Made by a program: the position numbers and the translations under genes. The notes below the pieces were generated by a model. That model did no database searches. It saw only the letters and a list, made by a program, of their open reading frames with translations, and was not told the origin of the DNA. A stretch of DNA of 46,223 nucleotides from DATMQA01 sp035566895 (GTDB taxonomy: Bacteria > Verrucomicrobiota > Verrucomicrobiia > Limisphaerales > UBA8199). The stretch lies in NCBI GenBank assembly GCA_035566895.1, contig DATMQA010000185.1, forward strand, positions 1 to 46,223. The letters run 5' to 3'. Below are positions 26,133 through 32,935 of the stretch, piece by piece (position 1 is the first letter of the stretch; the number at the start of each line of letters is the position of its first letter).

Positions 26133-26582
26133 TCACCGGGAACGAACCCAATACATGGTCCCATCCAACGCCTTGTACTCCTGCCAGAGAACGCCGTCAG
26201 CTCCAAGCCGTGTTCTGCCAGTTGTCGCGCCCTGTCCGTTTCTCATCTGTTCCAAGGCCAAGCCAGATGGCAGCCGAGGCTCTGATTGCGATTGAACGCC
26301 CCCTTGCGGCCTGTCTTTGAAAAATGGAGTGCTGAACATGGGGGTTGCTGGGGTGGTGTTGATGGTCTTCATGTAATTAAGCATAACCGCGTTCTGTTGC
26401 TGCTGATACACCATCATCTGTCTCCGGCGAGCTTCCTCCTGCTGAGCCTTCAGGTTGTAGTATTCTCCCCCGCTGAGATTTCCCGATTGATAGGCCCTGT
26501 CCAAGTTGTCCTGAAAAAGGTCGGCACACCCGCCCGACAAGAGGAAAAGACAGATTGCCAAGACTTTAAGCGTGATTTTCAT
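26133..26582 (-). CDS. Lipoprotein
   Basis: From MKITLKVLA (26582) the 149-residue product has a lipobox LLSGGC (Cys 19). The mature part begins with ADLFQDNLDRAYQSG and a Gln-rich helix (RRRQMMVYQQQQNAVM). It ends in a small domain (RTRLGADGVLWQEYKALDG) that looks like a short beta-hairpin module. A longer in-frame start lacks a signal. It is expected on the periplasmic side of a membrane. It lies between two XRE genes and in the opposite orientation. Function is unknown. Confidence 0.7.
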   Translation of the reverse strand: MKITLKVLAICLFLLSGGCADLFQDNLDRAYQSGNLSGGEYYNLKAQQEEARRRQMMVYQQQQNAVMLNYMKTINTTPATPMFSTPFFKDRPQGGVQSQSEPRLPSGLALEQMRNGQGATTGRTRLGADGVLWQEYKALDGTMYWVRSR

Positions 26583-26700
26583 AGCGTCACACGGTTTAAC
26601 CCGCGTCAATTAGAAAGCAGGTTTCATGCCGTATGTGTGTACTTCACACACAAAAGGGGTGGCCTTTCGATATGAGTAAAGCGTGCGGAATTCGCACGCG

Positions 26701-26952
26701 ATGAAAAAGACTAGACGGGCACAGCAGAGAAATGTTATCGGCCGTCGGGTCCGGCAAGCCCGATTGAGGTTGAAGCCCCCGGTTAGCCAGGAAGACTTGG
26801 CCGGGCGGTTGGCCGCACGGGGGATTCTTTTGGACCGCTCTGCCGTGTCTCGAATTGAGGGGCAAACCCGTTACGTCATGGATTACGAGGCGGCAGCCCT
26901 CGCCCGCGCGCTGAAAGTGTCAGTTGGATGGCTGTTCAGTGAGGAGGGTTGA
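26701..26952 (+). CDS. XRE-family helix-turn-helix regulator, second copy
   Basis: From MKKTRRAQQRNVIGRR (26701) the 83-residue protein is little more than a DNA-binding domain: VRQARLRLKPPVSQEDLAGR, DRSAVSRIEGQTRYVMDYEA and LARALKVSVGWLFSEEG. It follows the same plan as the regulator at 25660, including SAVSRIE against ESVNRLE, so the two are distant paralogues. The ATG at 26683, six codons earlier, is also possible. It may bind sites near the lipoprotein or the - strand operon to its right. Confidence 0.85.
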   Translation: MKKTRRAQQRNVIGRRVRQARLRLKPPVSQEDLAGRLAARGILLDRSAVSRIEGQTRYVMDYEAAALARALKVSVGWLFSEEG

Positions 26953-27137
26953 CGCCCCTGTCCTTACCGGAGGACCGCGACCAGAAGTCGCTCATCCGGC
27001 AGATCGTGCAGGCGCCCGTCAACCCAAGCGGGGGAACGGCGAGGCCCCGATGTTGATCGTAATCATCCGATGAGAATCGGCTCCTCGTTCCAGCGATATG
27101 CCTTGCAGATAGCCGCGCGGACGAAAAATGGGCAGGC

Positions 27138-27356
27138 TCAGAGCATGAGGAGAAAAATTACCACCGCAACCGTTATCGCGAATCCAATCAGGATTCCAAT
27201 CGCTTCCAAGACATGCTCCCACCACGGCGCTCCCGGCGTAAACCACGGCTTGCGTGTTTCCCGGGGCCGCGGCTGGCGAAACGACTCGGCCGCTTTGCGG
27301 GCATTACTAGCTTCAGATAGAATCAACACCAGCATTACGAACAGTAACATGTTCAT
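27138..27356 (-). CDS. Small membrane protein, last gene of the SymE-like operon
   Basis: 72 residues, with an N-terminal membrane or signal helix (MLLFVMLVLILSEA), a basic polar middle with PWFTPGAPWWEHV, and a second membrane helix (AIGILIGFAITVAVVIFLLML). Its ATG overlaps the stop codon of the preceding gene (27353-27356). Function is unknown; size and topology resemble holin-like or stress peptides, but nothing more specific can be said. Confidence 0.6.
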   Translation of the reverse strand: MNMLLFVMLVLILSEASNARKAAESFRQPRPRETRKPWFTPGAPWWEHVLEAIGILIGFAITVAVVIFLLML

Positions 27357-27490
27357 TCGAGGGGCCTTTGCTGGTAAAGCATTTTGAGAAGCTTGTATTT
27401 CTCCGGCGTCACCGCGACTTGCTGTTGTTTGCGTTTAACCTTCAGTTGTGCTTTCTGTTTGGCTCTCGGCCTGGCTGAGTCGTTTTTCAT
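27353..27490 (-). CDS. Small basic protein
   Basis: About 45 residues from ATG 27490 (a longer version starts at 27562): very basic, ending QQQVAVTPEKYKLLKMLYQQ. It overlaps the end of the upstream gene by about 55 bases in another frame and ends with the ATGA overlap to the next gene. The coupled end supports translation, but the start is uncertain. Confidence 0.35.
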   Translation of the reverse strand: MKNDSARPRAKQKAQLKVKRKQQQVAVTPEKYKLLKMLYQQRPLE

Positions 27491-27707
27491 TTTCTCTGAA
27501 TTGTGCGATTGTTTCCTCCTGCGGACCCAGGCTCTCGCCGATGAGGAAGGAGAGTTGGCCAAGGATGATTTTCAAATCCAACGACTCACGGCATTTGCCG
27601 GGCGGTATCTCGCTAATGCTCTCGGCGAGTGACCGGACAATGCCGTGCGGGTTGCAAGCGCCGGAATAGCACGCTTGCGCGAGGCAGTGCAGATTGGGTG
27701 TTTTCAT
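27435..27707 (-). CDS. Hypothetical protein of the SymE-like operon
   Basis: 90 residues from MKTPNLHCLAQACYSG (27707), overlapping the previous stop by ATGA. Four cysteines cluster in the first 40 residues (C8, C13, C18, C37). A helix follows (DLKIILGQLSFLIGESL) with an acidic, Gln-rich tail. It could be a small metal-binding or disulphide-containing protein. The family is not recognised. Confidence 0.55.
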   Translation of the reverse strand: MKTPNLHCLAQACYSGACNPHGIVRSLAESISEIPPGKCRESLDLKIILGQLSFLIGESLGPQEETIAQFRENEKRLSQAESQTESTTEG

Positions 27708-27982
27708 TTTTCGAAGATGCTTCCGGTCGCCAGGTCCACAAAGCCGATGTGGACATAACGCCAGTTTAATTCGCGCTCGGTGTCGGGCATCCGAGCCGGC
27801 GCATCCTTGAAAGTATTCTGCGGCCCGACCGCAAGAAATTTCAAATGGCCCAGTGCCCAATGCCCAAGCTCGTGGTTCTCATATGCAGCCCAGCGTGTGC
27901 CCGGGAAATTAGCACGACTGGACCTCATCTTCGTGAGCACCTCGGGGTCAGGACGCCCGCCAAGAAGGACTCTCGTGTTCAT
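27704..27982 (-). CDS. Hypothetical protein of the SymE-like operon
   Basis: 92 residues from MNTRVLLGGRPDPEVL (27982), coupled by ATGA overlaps at both ends (27979-27982 and 27704-27707). It contains AAYENHELGHWALGHLKFLA, with an HELGH stretch that looks like the HExxH zinc-peptidase signature but is shifted (H-E-L-G-H fits HExxH). The protein is small for a peptidase, so this may be chance. The C-terminus is beta-like (LNWRYVHIGFVDLATGSIF). Confidence 0.55.
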   Translation of the reverse strand: MNTRVLLGGRPDPEVLTKMRSSRANFPGTRWAAYENHELGHWALGHLKFLAVGPQNTFKDAPARMPDTERELNWRYVHIGFVDLATGSIFEK

Positions 27983-28656
27983 GCCGCCTCCTTCTGCCGC
28001 TGCTGTTCGCCATCCCGCACGTAGAGGCCGATACTGACGGCAAACCGATAGGCCGCATCGAGCACGGGGCAAAACGGCTGATTGAGGCGTTCGATAACGT
28101 CGAGCAGGTTGCCGCCGCTTATTTGATGCCCATCGCAGCTATCGAATTCCGAATTGTCGTGGAACGAGATGCCGGCCGGGATTGGCTGTTTCACCCCCAA
28201 GACGTGCCGGCAACGCGCGGCGTTCAGCACTCCGGTTTTCGAGTCGAATAACGGGACGCCCTCCGGTTCCAGCACGACTTGCTTCACCGCCCGCGGGTCA
28301 ATCCAGTTTGCAGGGTCGCTGAAATGCGCCTCGGCAGCACATTTTAAACAAAGGGTAACGCCGCCAATCTGGACTTGATAACGCTCCCAGGTGAAATGGT
28401 CCAGCACCACGCGCTGGCAACCCTCGCAAACAAAGAGGTCGGGGTCGTGAGTCGCGGAATGCTCGGAGCAGGTGTGAACAACCCCTTTCGGGGAGTCGCT
28501 GAAGATGTCGAACCAGAGCGTTGACTCCTTGGCCCGGCGCTTGCAGCCGTAAATCTCGCACTGCGGTTTGCGTTTGCGAGCAGCTTCATGGCGGAGTTTC
28601 CCGGCGTTGGCCGCGGCGTTCGCGTTTAATCGATTGATGTCAGGAAGTGACCACAT
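27979..28656 (-). CDS. Cysteine-rich zinc-binding-like protein
   Basis: 225 residues. Cys and His pairs are spread through the first half: CEIYGCKRR, THTCSEH-like spacing, LFVCEGCQRV and LCLKCAAEAH, enough for two zinc sites of the treble-clef or ribbon type. A basic helix opens the protein. The C-terminal 100 residues are alpha/beta with no motif I know. It starts 5 bases after the previous gene and ends with an ATGA overlap. Nucleic-acid binding is a reasonable guess from the basic start and the zinc pairs. Confidence 0.6.
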   Translation of the reverse strand: MWSLPDINRLNANAAANAGKLRHEAARKRKPQCEIYGCKRRAKESTLWFDIFSDSPKGVVHTCSEHSATHDPDLFVCEGCQRVVLDHFTWERYQVQIGGVTLCLKCAAEAHFSDPANWIDPRAVKQVVLEPEGVPLFDSKTGVLNAARCRHVLGVKQPIPAGISFHDNSEFDSCDGHQISGGNLLDVIERLNQPFCPVLDAAYRFAVSIGLYVRDGEQQRQKEAA

Positions 28657-28661
28657 AATTT

Positions 28662-29288
28662 TTAGAGAGTTTTGAGAAATGCGGCTAGCTTCCTGGCCTT
28701 GTCCACCGAAACTGAGTGCAGGTCGAAATGCACACTGTCGTTTGAGACCTCGATGGAGCCAAACCCAAGCCCGTCGGGCAGGTCCACAAAGGGATGTAGA
28801 GGGCTGTGCGATTTGGAGGGGTGCTCGCGGCTTGACTGACCAAGCAGCGTTGCAATTTCCTCCGCCAACATGTTGCAGCGTTTTACATGCTGCTCATGGT
28901 TGTCGCGAGCTTCGACACAACGAGCGAGAACAGGACGATACTTGGCAAGAAACCGGCGTTTAATGTCCGCAGCGATTTGTTCAGGGGACTTGTCAGCATC
29001 CACGGTGATGCTGGGATACTCGGCCCGAGGGTTCCAAAGGTCCGACGGTGAGAACTGTTTGGACTCCTCGCCCGGCAAGCGCGAGCGAGGCCAACAGCCC
29101 GAGACAACAAACCGGTGCTCCTGGATTCTGTAGTGAACCGTGAAGGCTTCCTCTTTTGGGAAGATGAGCCCGTGCAGCCTCCCGTCCCCGTCCGCCATGG
29201 CAACTGCGCCGGGGAACTGGTTTGCGAGCGCCTCGACAGCACGTGTCGCAAATTGTTCAGCATCTTTGTATGATTCAAATTTTCTCAT
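28662..29288 (-). CDS. Hypothetical protein of the SymE-like operon
   Basis: 208 residues, soluble. It begins with a helix (YKDAEQFATRAVEALANQF), then a beta part (AVAMADGDGRLHGLIFPKEE, TVHYRIQEHRFVVSG), a long helical middle (QIAADIKRRFLAKYRPVLAR, HVKRCNMLAEEIATLLG) and a final alpha/beta part (NDSVHFDLHSVSVDKARKLA). No family is recognised. It is the second gene of a seven-gene overlapping set and is only 5 bases from the zinc-type gene. Confidence 0.6.
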   Translation of the reverse strand: MRKFESYKDAEQFATRAVEALANQFPGAVAMADGDGRLHGLIFPKEEAFTVHYRIQEHRFVVSGCWPRSRLPGEESKQFSPSDLWNPRAEYPSITVDADKSPEQIAADIKRRFLAKYRPVLARCVEARDNHEQHVKRCNMLAEEIATLLGQSSREHPSKSHSPLHPFVDLPDGLGFGSIEVSNDSVHFDLHSVSVDKARKLAAFLKTL

Positions 29289-29329
29289 GATAAAGTGCGT
29301 TTGCTTTTATGTTCGGAGTTGTTTTTGGA

Positions 29330-29809
29330 TTAAACTTCCAGACCGTCCTCTACGGCATGGGCGAGCAGGTCCTCGACATAACGCGCCTCAACGACGAGTG
29401 CGCCGCAGAAATACTGGTGGTCATCCCCCGCCGGGCAGTGGGCGCCCATCCACTCGCGGGCTCTGTCGGTGAGCGCGTAGAACAACCAGACCGTTCCCTG
29501 CGGGGAAACTCTCAGGTCGGGAGAAAGCCGTTGGCCCGCGGTTTTTGGTTCTTGCGCTGAGCGTGCAACTTCGGACTCGGCAACGCTCTTCAATTCCATG
29601 TGGCCGGGCGAAACGACCGTGACCGCCACGCGCTCGCCAGATTGAAAACCAGCCCTGGTAAGCCATCGGCCTTTCAGCCGAATGCCCGAGACCCGGCTTC
29701 CGCGAAACGGGTCGCCCAGGTTGTCGATTTTAAGGGTGCGGCTCGCCTTGAAGGGCGAGCGGGAGGAGGGACCGGCCAGTTGCCGGTCCGCGATTTTTAC
29801 TTCGTTCAT
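29330..29809 (-). CDS. SymE-like (AbrB-fold) protein with extra C-terminal domain
   Basis: 159 residues. Residues of about 35-80 contain SRVSGIRLKGRWLTRAGFQS followed by GERVAVTV, which matches the SymE toxin core (I-R-L-x-G-x-W-L-x-x-A-G-F-x-x-G-x-x-V). SymE proteins derive from AbrB-type DNA-binding antitoxins and can act as toxins on nucleoid or RNA. The last 60 residues form a separate domain (YALTDRAREWMGAHC, ALVVEARYVEDLLAHAVEDG) that is not part of E. coli SymE. It is the first gene of a seven-gene operon and is preceded by a hairpin with a T-run. Confidence 0.65.
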   Translation of the reverse strand: MNEVKIADRQLAGPSSRSPFKASRTLKIDNLGDPFRGSRVSGIRLKGRWLTRAGFQSGERVAVTVVSPGHMELKSVAESEVARSAQEPKTAGQRLSPDLRVSPQGTVWLFYALTDRAREWMGAHCPAGDDHQYFCGALVVEARYVEDLLAHAVEDGLEV

Positions 29810-30121
29810 CGTGTGTCTTTCAACACACCGGGGACGCGGTACAAAAAACTACCGCCCATACGGGGCGGTTTCTTTGCCGCTGGAGAATTCTTTGGGGGCT
29901 CATCGCCCACCACATCCGACAGCGTCCACTCAGACGCTATCGTGACCACCGTGCCTCTCCGGGGCCGGTTGGTAAGACTGCCGCTACGGGCAATCTGTTC
30001 CCGATGTCACGAGCAATATAAACTACCTGGGAAAAGAGTACAAGTCGAAAAAACACCGGACCTGCTTGTCCTTAGAAATACTGACACGTTGCTGCTAAGA
30101 AGCAGATGCTTTAATCCAAGC
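29810..30121. promoter_or_regulatory. Divergent control region with palindromes and a leader terminator
   Basis: No gene is seen in these 312 bases. GTGTGT-N6-ACACAC (29811-29828) touches the start of the SymE-like gene. A terminator-like hairpin is at 29844-29869. AGCGTC-N6-GACGCT (29921-29938) is a second perfect 6-6-6 palindrome. The rest is ordinary sequence without a clear promoter. Confidence 0.45.
29844..29869 (-). terminator. Intrinsic terminator-like hairpin in the leader of the SymE-like operon
   Basis: On the minus strand ACCGCCC, a 5-base loop and GGGCGGT are followed by AGTTTTTTG. No minus-strand gene ends here, and the first gene of the operon starts 35 bases downstream. It may therefore act as an attenuator or as a shield against read-through. 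Confidence 0.55.
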
Positions 30122-30364
30122 ATGTCCTATATCAAGGAGTTCGAAGCGGATCTTGTGAAGAAGTTCGAGAGCGGCGAGGACTGGGCGGCCCTGGCGAAGT
30201 GGGTCTCTGACAAAGTTCTGGAGAGCTACAAGAACGGCGTCGCCGCCGGTCGCAAGCGCAAAAGTGCCAGCGGGTCGTCAGCACCAATACGCGCGTGGCC
30301 AGCCGGGACCCCGATTGCGCTCAGCGGCTCATCACGCTCCAGAAGCCCTCGCGCTGTAGTGTGA
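30122..30364 (+). CDS. Small hypothetical protein
   Basis: 80 residues from MSYIKEFEADLVKKFESGED (30122). The first 50 residues form two strong helices (ALAKWVSDKVLESYKNG) and end in a basic AAGRKRKSA segment. The remaining 30 residues are low-complexity Ser/Arg/Pro and may be a frame-shifted tail. A much longer upstream open frame is rejected for composition. It precedes the membrane-anchored ORF. Function is unknown. Confidence 0.5.
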   Translation: MSYIKEFEADLVKKFESGEDWAALAKWVSDKVLESYKNGVAAGRKRKSASGSSAPIRAWPAGTPIALSGSSRSRSPRAVV

Positions 30365-30385
30365 AACGATCCGGTCTCGACAACC

Positions 30386-30733
30386 ATGGTTCCGCGGGAT
30401 ACGATTCCAAGTATGCAACCTCATGACTACGCACTCATCACTATTTCTTCATTCGTTGCTCTCGGGATCATCGTGTGGTTCGTGCGAAAAAGAGTGACCA
30501 AGGTTCAAGCCGGCAAGGGTGGTTTTAGCGTTCAGGCGCAGCAACCGGGGCCGGCGCCTGGTGCTGAAGGCCAAGGCATAAAGGCAAAAGGTAGCGTCTC
30601 AATCCTCAGCGCCCAGGGTCAGGGTGGTGCCCGAGGACAGGATATCGAAGCGGGTGGAAACGTAAGTATCACCCATGAACCTGCGCTTAACGAACGAGGT
30701 GATAACCCAAAATCGACCCCCACCGGGACATAA
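30386..30733 (+). CDS. Membrane-anchored linker protein, probable front part of a response-regulator fusion
   Basis: 115 residues (106 from the second Met, 30413). One membrane helix (YALITISSFVALGIIVWFV) is followed by a basic stop-transfer and a Gly-rich linker with two copies of G-x-x-I-x-A-x-G-x-V-x-I (QGIKAKGSVSI and QDIEAGGNVSI). A third copy (HGIDAGGPVII) lies downstream in the -1 frame, in front of the response regulator. The slippery heptamer at 30706-30712 lies eight codons before the stop. Stopping at TAA 30731 gives the short anchored form. Confidence 0.6.
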   Translation: MVPRDTIPSMQPHDYALITISSFVALGIIVWFVRKRVTKVQAGKGGFSVQAQQPGPAPGAEGQGIKAKGSVSILSAQGQGGARGQDIEAGGNVSITHEPALNERGDNPKSTPTGT

Positions 30734-30749
30734 GCGCTAACCCGGCGGG
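30706..30749 (+). promoter_or_regulatory. Candidate -1 ribosomal frameshift signal
   Basis: C-CCA-AAA (30706-30712) is in the zero frame of the anchored ORF and fits X-XXY-YYZ. Six bases on, CCCACCGGG (30719-30727) pairs with CCCGGCGGG (30741-30749), eight GC-rich pairs with one mismatch and a 13-base loop. The -1 frame opens exactly here: TGA TAA (30700-30705) is followed by CCC AAA and no further stop until 31584. A Shine-Dalgarno-like GAGGTGA (30696-30702) is close upstream. Confidence 0.6.
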
Positions 30750-30786
30750 AAGTGTCGCAGCGCACGGAATCGACGCGGGTGGTCCG

Positions 30787-31584
30787 GTGATCATTGCTGG
30801 GACGGGAGCCAGTGTGATCGTGAACACAATGCGCCCCGAAGCCGAGCCACACACGGTGAGCAGAGAAGCCCCTGTCGGTTTCTTAAGATCCATCCTACGG
30901 CCTTCCGGCCAGTTGCGTCGCCAGCGCTCTGACACAAAGCGTATTCGTGTCGTACTGGTCGATGACCATCCAATTGTTCGCGCCGGCATTCGGGCGGAAC
31001 TGGAAAAGTCTCCCTCGGTTGATGTGGTCGGTGAGGCCAACGATGGTCGCGAGGCCCTTGAACTCGTCAAAACTCACGAGATTGATGTAGTGCTCATGGA
31101 TATTTCCATGCGCGGTCTCAATGGCATCGAGGCCACTGCACGCATAACCAAAGAATTTCCGAAGGTGCGGGTCATCATACTTTCCAGGCACGAGGGAGAG
31201 GAGTATTTCTGGGGCGCGCTTAGGGCCGGGGCGTCCGGCTACCTGCTCAAGAAAGCCGTTACCACGGAGTTATTCACTGCGGTGGAGCGGGTCGCCGGAG
31301 GGGAAGTTTACCTGGCGCGCGAAATTTCCAATCGCCTGGTCAAACAACTGCCCATCCAAATTGCCAACAAGAAAAGCCCACTGGATTTACTGACCGTCCG
31401 TCAGCGAGAAATCCTGCAACTGATGGCGGAAGGCCAAACCGACAAAGACATCGCCCTGATTTTGAAGGTCAGCCCCAAAACGGTCGCGTTCCACCGCGCC
31501 AAGCTGATGGAGCGCCTGAACATTTACGACATCCCTGGACTGGTACGCTTCGCGCTTCAGTCGGGCCTGATTTCAGAAGAATGA
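30787..31584 (+). CDS. NarL/FixJ-family response regulator
   Basis: 265 residues if started at GTG 30787. The receiver domain begins near residue 52: VVLVDDHPIVRAGIRAEL with the acidic pair, VVLMDISM with the phospho-accepting Asp, the switch residue in VIILSRHEGEE, and Lys in GYLLKKA. The LuxR-type HTH is LTVRQREILQLMAEGQTDKD and VSPKTVAFHRAKLMERLNI. About 50 residues before the receiver are not typical, and no good ribosome site is seen before GTG 30787 or ATG 30829. With a -1 frameshift it would be the C-terminal part of a 399-residue membrane-bound regulator. No histidine kinase is in the window. Confidence 0.9.
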   Translation: MIIAGTGASVIVNTMRPEAEPHTVSREAPVGFLRSILRPSGQLRRQRSDTKRIRVVLVDDHPIVRAGIRAELEKSPSVDVVGEANDGREALELVKTHEIDVVLMDISMRGLNGIEATARITKEFPKVRVIILSRHEGEEYFWGALRAGASGYLLKKAVTTELFTAVERVAGGEVYLAREISNRLVKQLPIQIANKKSPLDLLTVRQREILQLMAEGQTDKDIALILKVSPKTVAFHRAKLMERLNIYDIPGLVRFALQSGLISEE

Positions 31585-31670
31585 AGTCTTGGAGTTGGCG
31601 GCGTCTCGCATTCCCTCCAAACCTCTTCCTGCAACCGAATCGCGATTTAGAAAGTAGCTGCTCTGACCAA

Positions 31671-32810
31671 TTAATCCGCCGAATTTAGAGACGGCAACTT
31701 CGAAACAGCGTCCTTCAAAACTGCAAGTTCGTGATGCGTATAACCACGATGGACCGATTCGCTGGAATGGCCGGTGAGTTTCATTCGCAACTCCGGGGCC
31801 ACTCCGGCATTCGCCAAGGCCGAGGTGAAGCTGTGACGCAGGGCGTGGAAGGTCCGTCGCGAGATTTTGCGGTCGCCGCCGCCTTGGACGGTCTGCAAGT
31901 CGATGCCGGCCTTGCGGACTATCCCTTTGAAACTCTCGCTCAGGCCATGGCGCCCGCCTGGCCCTTTGTCCGCCATGCCCGGCATAACGAAGATCTCCGG
32001 CTTGTCCGTTGACGCTAACTTCTCCAAGTGGGTTTGAAGCTCTGGATGGAGCGGAATGGTGACTGCCTTCCCGGTCTTGCGCTGAATGTAAGTAAGCGTG
32101 CCTTGGGTTAAATCCACGTCTTTCCACGCCAGACGGCAGCAATCGGAGAGCCGCGCGCCGGTAAAGTAGCCCAGGAGGATGAGCGCCTTCCACTCCCCTT
32201 TCGCTGAATCCACTAGCATTTTGACCTCCGCCGGGGTGAACGTGCCACGTTCGACCGAATCTTTGTCCGGGAGGTCAACCGCCTCGGCCGGGTTTGTGGT
32301 AATCAAGCCTTCTCGGCGCGCCTTGTTAAAAGCGGTCCTGAGAATTTTCCCATCCATGTTTATGGTGGTCGGGGAACACCCTGCCCTTTTGCGTTTCGCC
32401 AGGAACCCCTCAATGTCACGCGCCACAATGACCGATAGCGGTCTTCTTGCGCGATTCCCGAGGTGCTTAACGAACTCATCGACAATCTGTTTGTAGCGAA
32501 CGGCGGTGGAGGCCGCCTTGTGGGCTTCCTTCGTAGCAATCCAGTCTTTCAGCCAATCTGCCGTGATGGGATTGCGAAGCGCGTCGCCAGTCCCGGCGCG
32601 TTCCATGATGTCATTGACGATTTTCCTGGCTTGGGCCTCGACAAAGGAGCCGGCGCCGCTCAGCTTATCGGCGCGCTCATAATCCAGGGCATCGGCCAGA
32701 GCCTTGGTTCGGTCAGTTTGTTTGGTTGACCTCCAGATTTGTTTGCCGTGAGCATCGCGCCAGACCGCGCACCAGTATTTCGAGCCATTGCGCTTCAAAA
32801 CAGTAGCCAT
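31671..32810 (-). CDS. Tyrosine recombinase (integrase) of the island
   Basis: 379 residues from MATVLKRNGSKYW. An N-terminal arm-binding part comes first, then a core-binding domain (LKDWIATKEAHKAASTAVR). The catalytic domain carries Arg in GYFTGARLSDCCRLAWKDVD, Lys in the hairpin YIQRKTGKAVTIPLH, H-x-x-R in HALRHSFTSALANAGV, His in LTGHSSESVHRGYTHHE and the attacking Tyr in GYTHHE. It cuts and rejoins DNA at att sites. The longer frame begins at the TTG of a -35 box, so that start is rejected. The gene reads away from the att site 90 bases upstream of its start. Confidence 0.92.
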   Translation of the reverse strand: MATVLKRNGSKYWCAVWRDAHGKQIWRSTKQTDRTKALADALDYERADKLSGAGSFVEAQARKIVNDIMERAGTGDALRNPITADWLKDWIATKEAHKAASTAVRYKQIVDEFVKHLGNRARRPLSVIVARDIEGFLAKRKRAGCSPTTINMDGKILRTAFNKARREGLITTNPAEAVDLPDKDSVERGTFTPAEVKMLVDSAKGEWKALILLGYFTGARLSDCCRLAWKDVDLTQGTLTYIQRKTGKAVTIPLHPELQTHLEKLASTDKPEIFVMPGMADKGPGGRHGLSESFKGIVRKAGIDLQTVQGGGDRKISRRTFHALRHSFTSALANAGVAPELRMKLTGHSSESVHRGYTHHELAVLKDAVSKLPSLNSAD

Positions 32811-32817
32811 ACATGCT

Positions 32818-32846
32818 AACATACTGCTAACGTGTAAGGCTGTCAA
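32818..32846 (-). promoter_or_regulatory. Integrase promoter, likely giving a leaderless transcript
   Basis: TTGACA (32846-32841), a 17-base spacer and TATGTT (32823-32818). The predicted start of transcription falls at or within a base or two of ATG 32810, and no ribosome site is present. Direct repeats GTTAGCA with an 11-base period overlap the -10 box (32831-32825 and 32820-32814). Confidence 0.6.
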
Positions 32847-32896
32847 TGCCGTCTACAACATTCATATTTCAACTGAAAAGCGCATATTGTGATTCC

Positions 32897-32935
32897 GGAA
32901 TCGAAATGATGGTTCGATTCCCTTCACCCGCTCCA
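32897..32935 (+). other. Attachment site: 3' end of a tRNA-Gly gene
   Basis: GGTTCGATTC to CACCCGCTCCA (32911-32935) reproduces the T-arm, acceptor strand and CCA of a bacterial tRNA-Gly of the GCGGGTG... type; the 5' part is absent. GGAATCGAA (32897-32905) and TTCGATTCC (32913-32921) are perfect inverted arms with 7 bases between, which fits core sites and a 7-base overlap for a tyrosine recombinase. Since the 3' remnant lies at the right, the intact tRNA and the island should lie to the left. Confidence 0.7.

Noticed and set aside
31284..31293. TGGAGCGGGT, reverse complement of the tRNA-Gly acceptor end, as a second att site
   Set aside because: It matches only ten bases and is inside the receiver domain of the response regulator, where the codons are explained by protein sequence.
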